Part shown: positions 14,333 through 21,181 of the stretch, piece by piece
Numbering within the stretch: position 1 is the stretch's first letter
Layout: the number at the start of each line of letters is the position of its first letter
Notes under the pieces: generated by a model
The model's input: only the letters and a program-made list of their open reading frames with translations
Database searches by the model: none
What the model was told of the DNA's origin: nothing
Made by a program: the position numbers and the translations under genes
IMG/VR virus record: IMGVR_UViG_3300042691_018194
Location: 1 to 27,930 of that record
Direction: 5' to 3' (one strand)
DNA length: 27,930 bases
From: a virus

Positions 14333-15052
14333 TCAGGTCTTTGGCGCGTAGCGCCAGGTGAGGCCGTAGGCGGTCTTGCGTTTGCCCGCGCAGGCTTGGC
14401 AGATGTGCCCGCCCTGGGCGCGCTCATGGCCCTGAGACTGAAGCCACCGCGTAGCCGCCAGAACCATCGGGAAGACCTGTCCGGTCTCGATGCACTCGAC
14501 AGGCCGAGATTGAGCCGCGCTCAGCTTGGCCCGGACCTCGGGCTTCTGCATGGCGACCTTGTGCGCGGCGAGAGCCTTGGGCGACCGCGCGTTGGCCGCG
14601 ATCTTGGCTCGCACCTCGGGGCGCTGGTAGGCGGCGCGGATGGCGGCCGATCGACGGGAGAGCGTGACAGGAGAGGCCGCGATGCGCTGCGAGATCTCGC
14701 GCTGCTTGGCCCTGACCTCCGGGCGAAGGTGCGCCGCACGGATGGCCGCCTGACGCCGCTTCTCCGCCTCTTCGGTCAGCCTCGCGCCGTCTCCGCCAAC
14801 AGTCATGTTGACCAAGTTCGCGCCGAGGCGGGTGAGTTTTTCGATCAGCTCGACCTCGGCGAGAAGCGCAAGCTCCTCGGGCAAGCCGCTGGCCACCACG
14901 CGAACGGTGCGACCATGCTTGGCGACGACCCGCTGCCAGTAGACGCTGCGGCGGGACTCGCGCCACGCGCGATCTCCGCGGCCCTTGCCCACGTAGAAGG
15001 TGGCCCCGTCGTCTTTGCGGGCGTGGGTGTAGACGTAGAAGTCCTGGGCCAT
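14333..15052 (-). CDS. GIY-YIG homing-type endonuclease with NUMOD repeats
   Basis: This 239-residue protein lies between the tail chaperone and tape-measure genes, a place with no gene in lambda. The GIY-YIG nuclease domain fills residues 1-90: YVYTH and FYVGKG form the two signature strands, with GRGDRAWRESRR, then AEVELIEKL (probable catalytic Glu at 66 or 68) and LVNMTVGGDG. It is followed by three NUMOD3-like DNA-contact repeats, each centred on PEVRAK (111, 145 and 171). A C-terminal IENR/NUMOD-like module runs from 184 (VECIETGQVF...ICQACAGKRKTAYGLTWRYA). This layout is that of free-standing homing endonucleases. The ATG at 15052 is 8 nt after the chaperone stop codon. The stop lies in the tape-measure frame. 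It looks intact, so it may still be active. Confidence 0.9.
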   Translation of the reverse strand: MAQDFYVYTHARKDDGATFYVGKGRGDRAWRESRRSVYWQRVVAKHGRTVRVVASGLPEELALLAEVELIEKLTRLGANLVNMTVGGDGARLTEEAEKRRQAAIRAAHLRPEVRAKQREISQRIAASPVTLSRRSAAIRAAYQRPEVRAKIAANARSPKALAAHKVAMQKPEVRAKLSAAQSRPVECIETGQVFPMVLAATRWLQSQGHERAQGGHICQACAGKRKTAYGLTWRYAPKT

Positions 15053-15060
15053 GGCCGAGT

Positions 15061-15743
15061 TTATTCCTTCATCGCGTCCAGCGCCGCGATCTCCATCACC
15101 TGCAGCCCGGCGAACAGCTCGCCGTCTGGGTCTTCGATGCGAAGACGGCGCAGAGCCACGTCCACGCCCTGGTAGTCCAAGCCGACCGGGTGGCCCATGC
15201 CGCCGATGCGCCACTGTGTCTGCACGGCAAGAAACGCCAGGAGGGTCGGCCAGTTTTCGGGCAGCACCTCGAACACCTCGACCACCGCATCTGCCGCCTC
15301 CATGTCGTCCAGGGCCTCGGCAGGCAGCCCGAACGCCGCGATGTCGTCTGCCGCCTGCTTGCTGTCACCTCGGCCGCCGCGCGCCCAATGCTCGGCAGCC
15401 TGACTCAGTTTTTTCGGGCGACCCCCGAGTTGGCTGCGATGAACGCGCGCACGATGCTGGCCGCCGCCGTGGGCACGTCCAGCAGCTTCTCCAGGTTGCC
15501 GGCACTGAAGGGCACCTCGGCGCCGTCCTCGGTCACGCCGCTCCAGCCCTTGGTGACGCGGCGGGCCAGCTCCTTGTCGCCCAGCTTGCCCTGCGTGATC
15601 TCGGACTCCATCGCTTCCAGCGTGGACTGCGAGACGCGCTCGAACTCGGCGTCGAATGTTTCCTTGGTGAACTTGCCGCCGTCGCCGGCGACCATCACCT
15701 CGACGGGCCACAGGAAGGTGGCCGACTGCTTGATCTTGAACAT
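15061..15743 (-). CDS. GT: Tail assembly chaperone GT, made by -1 frameshift
   Basis: A -1 slip at A AAA AAC (15408-15414) joins the 112-residue G frame to a 115-residue downstream T frame, predicting a 227-residue GT protein. The T part begins LSQAAEHWARGG and has the DUF1799-type core LLAFLAVQTQWRIGGMGHPVGLDYQGVDVALRRL. It has no start codon of its own at its beginning. In lambda, G and GT at a fixed ratio chaperone gpH and recruit the tail tube protein. The slip site sits on the last two sense codons of G, immediately before its TGA, which is ideal for programmed slippage. The frameshift rate cannot be read from sequence. Confidence 0.92.
15405..15743 (-). CDS. G: Tail assembly chaperone gpG (zero-frame product)
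   Basis: This 112-residue protein begins MFKIKQSATFLWPVEV and contains GGKFTKETFDAEFERV, as in many gpG-like chaperones. It ends NSGVARKN followed by TGA. It coats the tape measure during tail assembly and is made in excess over GT. It starts three bases after the tail-tube stop codon. The last codons CGA-AAA-AAC are the slippery site. Confidence 0.92.
   Translation of the reverse strand: MFKIKQSATFLWPVEVMVAGDGGKFTKETFDAEFERVSQSTLEAMESEITQGKLGDKELARRVTKGWSGVTEDGAEVPFSAGNLEKLLDVPTAAASIVRAFIAANSGVARKN
15408..15414 (-). promoter_or_regulatory. -1 ribosomal frameshift heptamer A AAA AAC
   Basis: Read on the minus strand, the sequence CGA-AAA-AAC-TGA holds the canonical X XXY YYZ heptamer in the correct phase for G. 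After slippage the next codons are CTG-AGT-CAG (LSQ), leading into the T frame. A GC-rich stretch downstream (15365-15400) could fold as a stimulator, though I cannot define a specific pseudoknot. Confidence 0.88.
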
Positions 15744-15746
15744 GGG

Positions 15747-16682
15747 TCAGCTCACCACGATGCTGTATTCGTTGTTGCCCGACCCGCTCGGCACGAAGTT
15801 CATGCCCATCTGCAGCATGTGGATGCCGTCCAGGTCGGTGTAGTTCGGCGCCGTGAGCTGCACGCCGCTGGAGCTGATGGCAACCCGGTTGCCAGCCACC
15901 GTGCCGTGCGTGATGGCCAGCGCGCCCAGCGTCGCGTTGCGCGCGATCGTCCACCAGTCTTTCTCGGCCACCGTGGTGGCTTCGATGGTGATGCTGCCCT
16001 GCGTCTGGCGGTCGGTGAACAGCACGTTCTCGGCGCCGCCCACCAGGGTGCGGTGCACCAGCGAGCCGCCCTGGTCGATCGACAGCTCAGACATCACGGC
16101 CGCGAAGCTGTGCAGGCTGAACGGCGTGGTGTTGATGTTGTTGACCACCAGCGGCTTCTGGAACGGCGTGTAGGTCGGCGTCGGCAGCGCGGTGTCGGTG
16201 ACGGCGTTGTAGAGGCCGGTCAGCGTGAACTTGATGGTCGGGATTTCCTTCGCGCGCAGCGAGAGGGTCATCGTGCCGCGGGCGCCGGTCAGGCGGTGCA
16301 GCACGCCATCGACGTTGAAGTAGATGCTGGCCGACTCGAAGCTCTGCGAGATCGGCGCGTAGGTCACGGACACGCCGGCCGAAACGGTCTCGCTGTGCGC
16401 ACAGGCCCGCATCAGCGCGCCCCAGCCAGGCGCCGTACCGGCCGTGCCGCTGCCCGCCAGCTCGACCTCGAACTCGACCATGGCGCGGATGGCCGCCGGC
16501 AGCTGCTCGCTGCGGCCCAGGTACGGGCGCACCAGGTCGCGGTCGGCGAACTCGGTGTCCTGCGGGGTCAGCGTGAGGTTGCGCACCAGGATGGCGTTGG
16601 CCGCGCCGGTGGGCACGCTGTCGGTGCCGTAGGTGGTTTCGATCTTGGCGAGGATCACTCGCTTACGGGACAGCAGCGGCAT
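15747..16682 (-). CDS. V: Major tail tube protein, gpV family
   Basis: This 311-residue protein starts MPLLSRKRVILAKIETTYGTDSVP, the usual opening of betaproteobacterial phage tail tube proteins. Other landmarks are VEFEVELAGSGTAGTAPGWG (residues 68-87), GARGTMTLSLRAKEIPTIKFTLTG and ending NNEYSIVVS. It polymerises as stacked hexamers around the tape measure. Lambda gpV is 246 residues, so this one may carry extra surface beta structure. An AGGAG ribosome site lies 6 nt before the ATG. Its place before G/GT fits the lambda order. Confidence 0.9.
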   Translation of the reverse strand: MPLLSRKRVILAKIETTYGTDSVPTGAANAILVRNLTLTPQDTEFADRDLVRPYLGRSEQLPAAIRAMVEFEVELAGSGTAGTAPGWGALMRACAHSETVSAGVSVTYAPISQSFESASIYFNVDGVLHRLTGARGTMTLSLRAKEIPTIKFTLTGLYNAVTDTALPTPTYTPFQKPLVVNNINTTPFSLHSFAAVMSELSIDQGGSLVHRTLVGGAENVLFTDRQTQGSITIEATTVAEKDWWTIARNATLGALAITHGTVAGNRVAISSSGVQLTAPNYTDLDGIHMLQMGMNFVPSGSGNNEYSIVVS

Positions 16683-16685
16683 CGC

Positions 16686-16835
16686 TCACTCCTGGCCGGG
16701 CTCGGCGGCCGGCGTGGTGGGTTGGGGGTCGGGCTGAGGCCGCTCGGCCTCCTGCGTGCGCTCGACCAGCGCCCGGCGGCCGGTCTCGGGGTCGATCACA
16801 TAGCTGCCACCTTGGCCGTGGAATTCGTCGGTCAT
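16686..16835 (-). CDS. Small hydrophilic phage tail-region protein
   Basis: This 49-residue frame is short and easily missed. It begins MTDEFHGQGGSYVIDPETG, followed by RRALVERTQ and a Pro/Glu-rich tail (PQPDPQPTTPAAEPGQE). GAGGTGGCT precedes the ATG at 16835, giving a good ribosome site. The stop is 3 bp before the tail tube gene. Small proteins with this opening are, as I remember, found between U and V in related phages. The function is unknown, perhaps a tail-assembly accessory. The upstream intergenic gap holds one copy of the 49-nt repeated element. Confidence 0.75.
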   Translation of the reverse strand: MTDEFHGQGGSYVIDPETGRRALVERTQEAERPQPDPQPTTPAAEPGQE

Positions 16836-16844
16836 AGCCACCTC

Positions 16845-16893
16845 ATTCTAGATTTCGGGGATGTCGCAGGGGCGCGGCAGGGGGCGACTTTCA
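16845..16893 (-). repeat. Stop-to-start intergenic element, copy 1
   Basis: Read on the minus strand: TGAAAGTCGC, 10 variable bases, GCCCCTGCGACA, 11 variable bases, TAGAAT. Its first three bases are the gpU stop codon, and the ATG of the 49-residue gene follows 9 bases after TAGAAT. GTCGC and GCGAC can pair as a 5-bp stem. A second copy with identical block spacing is at 26116-26164. TAGAAT resembles a -10 box, but no -35 box lies at the usual distance. Confidence 0.75.
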
Positions 16894-17307
16894 GTCCGCC
16901 AGGCGATTGCGTGGGCGCCGGTGCCAGACCACGAAGCGCATGGCCGTGAAGCCGGCATCCTGGTCGGCGCCCTCGGTGTCGAAGTCCGTGCCGTCTTCGG
17001 TCACGTCGATGGCCAGCGCGCCCAGCGTCGGGTTGTCCATCATCGCCGCGAAGGCCGCCTCGGCGATCGGGTCGGCAACCTGGTCGGGCACCGTGCCGCG
17101 CGCGTAGACCTCGACCAGCACGGTCAGCCTGGCGTCGACGTAGCCGTTCGTGTTCTCGCTCACCTGCTCGCCGTCCGGCCGCACCACGATGGCCGGCGAC
17201 TCCTCGCGGCTCATCGCGTCCTCGCGGCTGCGGTAGACGCCGGTCGTGCCAGGCACCGCGGCCAGCAGGGTGGCGATGGCCTGCAGGATCTGCTCGCGCT
17301 TGGTCAT
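16891..17307 (-). CDS. U: Tail terminator / minor tail protein, gpU-like
   Basis: This 138-residue protein is close to lambda gpU (131) in size and lies just upstream of the tail tube gene, as U does. The N-terminus MTKREQILQAIATLLAAVPGTTGVYRSREDAMSREESPAIVVRPDGEQ is typical of this group: a helix, a loop with a basic strand, then the acidic EQVSENTN. The beta strands LTVLVEVYARGTVPDQV and the end AMRFVVWHRRP follow. The protein caps the growing tail. It overlaps the upstream fusion gene by ATGA, and its stop codon begins intergenic element copy 1. Confidence 0.82.
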   Translation of the reverse strand: MTKREQILQAIATLLAAVPGTTGVYRSREDAMSREESPAIVVRPDGEQVSENTNGYVDARLTVLVEVYARGTVPDQVADPIAEAAFAAMMDNPTLGALAIDVTEDGTDFDTEGADQDAGFTAMRFVVWHRRPRNRLAD

Positions 17308-19133
17308 GGCTTCCTCAGTTTCAGGGTCTTGACGGCGCCGTCGAAGGTCGCGCGCACCTCGCGCACCACGTAGGTGGCGGGCCCGACTACCACCTCGGCG
17401 CCGCGGACGATGCCCGGCCAGTCGGTGGCCCTCATGGTCACCTGGTAGGCGTCGGTCAGCACCTCGCCGCCCAGCACGTCCTCGGTGGGGCTGTCCAGCA
17501 GCACCCGGGCCGGGGCACCGCGCCAGAACGCCAGCGTGGCGAAGTCGGGCACGTTGAAGAAGGCGCCCAGGTCTTCCTGGAAGCCGAAGGTCTGCGGGCC
17601 GGTACCGGCCACGCGCGTCAGCAGCAGCTCCTTCAGGGCCCCGTCATCGAGCAGCCGCACCTCGCGCACGCGGTAGCTGCCCCCGTCGATCTGCAGCACG
17701 GCGCCGCGGCCGATGCCCGGGAAGCTGGCCGCCGGCAGCGTGGCCGCGTATTCGTCCGTCAGCACGCGGCCGCCCAGCACGTCCTCGGTCGGCGCGTCCA
17801 GGATGACGCCGGCCTGCAGCGTGCCCCAGACGGCCGGCAGCGCGAACGCCGGGTCGAAGAACAGCGCCAGCGACTCGACGCCGCGCGCCGGGCCCACGCC
17901 GCCGAAGGCGACGGCCGCCAGCGCGCCCAGCACTGCACCACCGCTGCCCGAGATCGGCGCCTGGTCGGAGACGCTGGCGGTACCGGCGCCGAGAATGCGG
18001 GCCAGCAGCACCGCGGAAGTGCCGCGCACAACCACGGCGGCGGCGCCCGCCGAGCTGGCGGCGCCGAGCGTCGCCGCGCTGCTGCCAGCGACGCGCACTG
18101 CACCAGCACCGGCAGCACCGGCCTGGCCGAGCGAGCCGGCCGCCGAGCCGGACACCGAAACGACGCCCGAGGCCGTGGCGACGACGCCGCGCAGCTGGGC
18201 GTCGGCGCTGCCGATTACGGGCGCCACGCCGACAGTGGCCGATCCGGTGGCCTGCACCTGGCCCAGCGTCGCGGAGCCCGAGCCGGTGGCGGCCAGCGTG
18301 GCGGCTCCCGAGGCCTGCACCGGCTGGGCCGCGGCGGCGCCAGAGCCGGCCACGTGCACGGCGGCGCTGGCCGCCTGGGTGGCCTGGCCCAGGGCGGCGG
18401 CTGCCGACCCGGCCACGCCGGCAGCAGCGGCGCCGCTGGACTGCACGGTGCCGAGCGTGGCGGCCTGGGTGCCCACGGCTGGCACCGAACCCACCGAGGC
18501 GTTGCCGGACGCGATGACGGTGCCCAGCGTGGCGGCGCTGCTGCCGGCGGCGCTGACGGTAGCTGCGGCCGAACCGGCGATCGCGCCCAGCGTGGCCGAG
18601 CTGGCGCCCGCCGCACTGACGGAGCCCGAGCCGGCAGCCGTGGCCGGTGCCAGGGCAGCAGAACTCGAGCCCGCGGCCAGGACGCCGCCCGCTGCAGCCG
18701 CGATGAACTCGCCGAGGATCTGGGCCGCCGAGCCGCTGATGCCGCTGCCCAGCGTGTCGAAGCGCGCGCTCTCGACTACGTTGCTGTCGCTGGTGCCGTC
18801 GCTCCAGACGAAGGCGATGCGGTAGCCGGTGCTGGCCGTCAGTCCGGTGGCGAGGCTGGGCCAGTCGAACGGCGCCGTGGTGACGGTAGGCGCGGCGACA
18901 TTGCCGGCCCACGTTGCCGGGTTGCCCTCGGCGTCGGTGCCGAGCTTGATCTGCGCGGCCGAAGGCGCGCCAGTGCCATCGGCATAGATGACGGCGTACA
19001 GCGTGGGCACCGCGGCCGGCGGCGCTTCGAAGAACTCGCCGGAAAGGATCGCCCCCGAAGGCCCGTCGTCCCACGCATCCGCGCCGCCTCGCGGCGCCGA
19101 GGGCGCGTCGTACAGGGGGAGCTTGTCGGCCAC
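17304..19133 (-). CDS. Fusion: FN3-like domain, 21-residue repeats and two tandem FII-like connector domains
   Basis: This single 609-residue frame has three parts. Residues 1-130 contain an FN3-like beta domain (ATGLTASTGYRIAFVWSDGTSDSNVV). Residues 134-417 are thirteen Gly/Ala/Ser repeats. Residues 419-508 and 520-609 are two related domains that share ILDAPTEDVLGG/LLDSPTEDVLGG, LTDEY/LTDAY, PGIGRGA/PGIVRGA and YRVREVR/YVVREVR. The duplicated domain resembles lambda gpFII (117 residues), the head-tail joining protein, and lies just before gpU. The start is GTG (19133), after the TAA of the upstream gene. The carboxyl half probably forms the head-tail connector ring and the rest projects outward. 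I see no convincing internal start that would separate the parts, and no frameshift. Confidence 0.85.
   Translation of the reverse strand: MADKLPLYDAPSAPRGGADAWDDGPSGAILSGEFFEAPPAAVPTLYAVIYADGTGAPSAAQIKLGTDAEGNPATWAGNVAAPTVTTAPFDWPSLATGLTASTGYRIAFVWSDGTSDSNVVESARFDTLGSGISGSAAQILGEFIAAAAGGVLAAGSSSAALAPATAAGSGSVSAAGASSATLGAIAGSAAATVSAAGSSAATLGTVIASGNASVGSVPAVGTQAATLGTVQSSGAAAAGVAGSAAAALGQATQAASAAVHVAGSGAAAAQPVQASGAATLAATGSGSATLGQVQATGSATVGVAPVIGSADAQLRGVVATASGVVSVSGSAAGSLGQAGAAGAGAVRVAGSSAATLGAASSAGAAAVVVRGTSAVLLARILGAGTASVSDQAPISGSGGAVLGALAAVAFGGVGPARGVESLALFFDPAFALPAVWGTLQAGVILDAPTEDVLGGRVLTDEYAATLPAASFPGIGRGAVLQIDGGSYRVREVRLLDDGALKELLLTRVAGTGPQTFGFQEDLGAFFNVPDFATLAFWRGAPARVLLDSPTEDVLGGEVLTDAYQVTMRATDWPGIVRGAEVVVGPATYVVREVRATFDGAVKTLKLRKP
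17883..18734 (-). repeat. Thirteen tandem ~21-codon repeats inside the connector fusion
   Basis: The unit is GSSAATLG, about 5 variable residues, G-x-A-x-V and 3 variable residues. Nine of the first eleven units are exactly 21 residues. Units 3 and 7 (counting from 0) are 24 residues and unit 11 is 25; each of these three carries an added Pro-containing tail (VPAV, APVI, APIS). So every fourth unit is long, giving a super-repeat of about 87 residues. Unit 12 is degenerate. The regular Gly and Leu/Val positions suggest a beta-helix or stacked strands. Confidence 0.85.
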
Positions 19134-19136
19134 GGC

Positions 19137-19946
19137 TTACCCGTGTGCGATCTTGCCGCCGCCGCGCACCGTGCCCGTGCTGGTGGTCGAGCACAGCATG
19201 ATGGGGAACAGGCAGGCATCGTTCGGCACTTCGACGAGGCCGAGCGCCGCCCAATCGTATTGCTCGATCTTGTTCGCGATGGCCGTCGCGACGACGGTTC
19301 GCGGCCTCGTCGCGGTGATCCCGAAGTTCCCGGCCGTGCCCGTCGTGGCAGAGAGCGTCACGGAGTTGACGGCCTTGATGAACTTGCCGGCGACGGCGCT
19401 CACCAGCGGGAACAGTCGTGCAGTGCGCGCCGTCGCGCCAAGGGCGACCCCAGCGAGGTTGCCCGTGGTGTCGTCGTTGTACGTGACGTTCGCGGTCGCG
19501 TTGACGTTGGTGGAGCCAGTGTCGGCGTACCACTCAAGCCACCATTGCACGTCGCTGTAGTTCGCGTCGCCCAGGCGGTCAGAGGAAAGCCCGGCCAGCG
19601 TCAGCGCGCCCTGCGCAGTCGTGACGGTGCCCGAGAGGCCGCCCATGTGCGCGAGGCGGTCGTGAATCTCGATGTTCGTCGTCGCGTTGCCGGTGGCGAG
19701 CCAGAGCCAAGCGAGGTAGCTCGTGACAGGCGCAGTCTGGTTCGCGAAGCCGAAGCACCCCGTCAGCGCCGACGTGCAGATCGCCGCGGTCGTCGGGATG
19801 GCCCCCTGCCCCGGCACACCGGTCGCACGCCAGAGGCTGAAGGTTTGCCCCGCGACGGCGTTCGCGAGCGAAGCCTTGTCGATGACGATGCGGCTGCTGT
19901 TGTTGGCCAGCGCGTCGATGAGTTGGTCGCGGGTGGTGATCGTCAT
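19137..19946 (-). CDS. Putative virion structural protein, unknown function
   Basis: This 269-residue protein begins with a helical MTITTRDQLIDALANNSSRIVIDKAS, which resembles small phage adaptor N-termini, and continues with a beta-rich, Trp-containing body (YLAWLWLATGNATT, DVQWWLEWYADTGSTNVNATANVTYND). Later segments are hydrophobic but show no clear membrane helix. Four Cys are present, three of them near the C-terminal LFPIMLCSTTS and the ICTSALTGC segment. Position inside the accessory virion block, between a LamG-like protein and the connector fusion, suggests a capsid- or tail-surface component. I do not recognise the family with certainty. Confidence 0.7.
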   Translation of the reverse strand: MTITTRDQLIDALANNSSRIVIDKASLANAVAGQTFSLWRATGVPGQGAIPTTAAICTSALTGCFGFANQTAPVTSYLAWLWLATGNATTNIEIHDRLAHMGGLSGTVTTAQGALTLAGLSSDRLGDANYSDVQWWLEWYADTGSTNVNATANVTYNDDTTGNLAGVALGATARTARLFPLVSAVAGKFIKAVNSVTLSATTGTAGNFGITATRPRTVVATAIANKIEQYDWAALGLVEVPNDACLFPIMLCSTTSTGTVRGGGKIAHG

Positions 19947-19953
19947 GGTTTCC

Positions 19954-20760
19954 TCAGAACGTGATTGTGACGCGCGGCCTGGCGCTGGTGGGGCCGATGT
20001 CGATGACGGTGGGCAGGCTCAGGGTAGGGATGGTGACGCCACCCCCCGCCGCAAACGGCACAGGGATGCTGCGCTCGCGGAAGAGTTGCCAGGGGTTAAG
20101 CGACAGCGCCCGGTTGTCTTCGCGCGAAAACTGCGCGGCGAACGTCGCCAGCAGCGGTATTGCCTGCGCGCGGTCTGAGTTGTTCGCGCCCGTAAACAGC
20201 GCAGCACTTGAGCCCGTACGGCTTGGCGCAGAGGTGTTGCTGGCGATCAGCACCCCGTCGTGCCATATCTCCATGCCCCGCAGGCCAGCGGACAGCACCC
20301 ACACGCCCCGCTCTCGCGGCGCAGCACCGTTGATGGAGCTGCTGCCGGAGTTGCCGCCCCATCTGAAATAGGCGTTCCCGTCGCCGGCGAACCGCATGAA
20401 GCAATTGAATTCAGCGGTGCCTAACGTCCCCGGAGTGCCGATTGCGAGCGTCGAAGCGTTGCGCCCGCCCGTGTATTCCTCTTCGTTGACGTAGATCAGC
20501 GTGAAAAGCTGACCTGTCGGGATGACAAACGACGAATCGGGGAAGACCGATAGGCCGCTCGGATAGACCGTGTTCGGAACTGTGAGGACGCGGCCCGCTT
20601 GGCCCACCGCCTGGCCGGGGTATGTCCACACGCGCCCGTTCGTCGGGTCCACGTTGCTGCCAAGCAGCACCGAAAGGTTGCCCGGAAAGCGCGCGCCATC
20701 AACCTCAACCGGGTCCTGCGGCTGCTCGTACCACGGGACGGGAACCCGGATCAGCGACAT
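19954..20760 (-). CDS. LamG/concanavalin-like virion surface protein
   Basis: This 268-residue protein has a jelly-roll-like pattern. Short strands with YFRWGGNSGSSSING, RGVWVLSAGLRGMEIWHDGVLIASN and SSAALFTGANN are typical of LamG/ConA-like folds seen in phage surface proteins. The N-terminus (LIRVPVPWYEQPQDPVEVDG) and the LSLNPWQLFRERSIPVPF motif near residue 220 recur in betaproteobacterial prophages. The end RPRVTITF is also common there. The likely role is carbohydrate or surface binding, or decoration of the virion. The domain call is by pattern and the binding target is unknown. The start is ATG at 20760, three bases after the upstream stop codon. Confidence 0.72.
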   Translation of the reverse strand: MSLIRVPVPWYEQPQDPVEVDGARFPGNLSVLLGSNVDPTNGRVWTYPGQAVGQAGRVLTVPNTVYPSGLSVFPDSSFVIPTGQLFTLIYVNEEEYTGGRNASTLAIGTPGTLGTAEFNCFMRFAGDGNAYFRWGGNSGSSSINGAAPRERGVWVLSAGLRGMEIWHDGVLIASNTSAPSRTGSSAALFTGANNSDRAQAIPLLATFAAQFSREDNRALSLNPWQLFRERSIPVPFAAGGGVTIPTLSLPTVIDIGPTSARPRVTITF

Positions 20761-20763
20761 CGC

Positions 20764-21180
20764 CTAGCTCGCGCGCTGCTCGTTGTAGATCGCGCTGATG
20801 GTGATGTTGCGCGTGGCGCTCTGCGGTGCGCGGCTGACCAGCTTGAACGCCTGGGCGCCGTTGATCGGCAGGCGGAACGTGCGCGCGGCCGGATCTTCGC
20901 CGGGGTCGTTGGCCGCCACCGTGTCAAGCCGGCCCAGCGCCATCGCGTGCTCGGGCGTGTCGAAGTTGGTGCCGTCCACGCTCCACGAGATCCACAGGTC
21001 CACCACGTCACCGCTGGCCGGTGTGCCGGCGTTGTCCACCAGCACGCGCAGGGTGGCCGCGATGGCCGTGGCGTGGATGGGCTCGCTGTCGCTCTCGTAC
21101 CGCGTGGTGTTGCTGTTCATGGTGAGCGAGGAGGCCGCGCTCCACGTCACCGCCACGTCGTGGTCGTTGGTCAGAGCCAT
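20764..21180 (-). CDS. Putative phage structural (jelly-roll-like) protein
   Basis: This 138-residue beta-rich protein contains ATAIAATLRVLVDNAGTPASGDVVDLWISWSVDGTNFDT and a C-terminal TRNITISAIYNEQ. The WSVDGTNFDT segment and Asn/Asp-rich turns are typical of small virion decoration proteins. No catalytic motif is seen. It is packed one base after the upstream gene, in a cluster of probable virion accessories. Whether it sits on the head or the tail cannot be told. Confidence 0.68.
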   Translation of the reverse strand: MALTNDHDVAVTWSAASSLTMNSNTTRYESDSEPIHATAIAATLRVLVDNAGTPASGDVVDLWISWSVDGTNFDTPEHAMALGRLDTVAANDPGEDPAARTFRLPINGAQAFKLVSRAPQSATRNITISAIYNEQRAS

Positions 21181-21181
21181 G

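Noticed and set aside
14333-15063. Group I intron or intein carrying the endonuclease
   Set aside because: The T and H frames on either side each end or begin at the insertion and are separate genes in lambda. No splicing blocks or intron core were seen.
11879-15175. Very long plus-strand open frame of 1098 codons
   Set aside because: It lies opposite the recognised tape measure, endonuclease and chaperone genes. Its protein is Ala/Gly/His/Leu/Arg-rich with no domain signal, and such frames are common opposite GC-rich coding DNA.
17883-18734. CRISPR array or satellite DNA
   Set aside because: The repeats are in-frame coding units that keep 21-residue length and a regular Gly pattern; there are no constant repeats with unique spacers.
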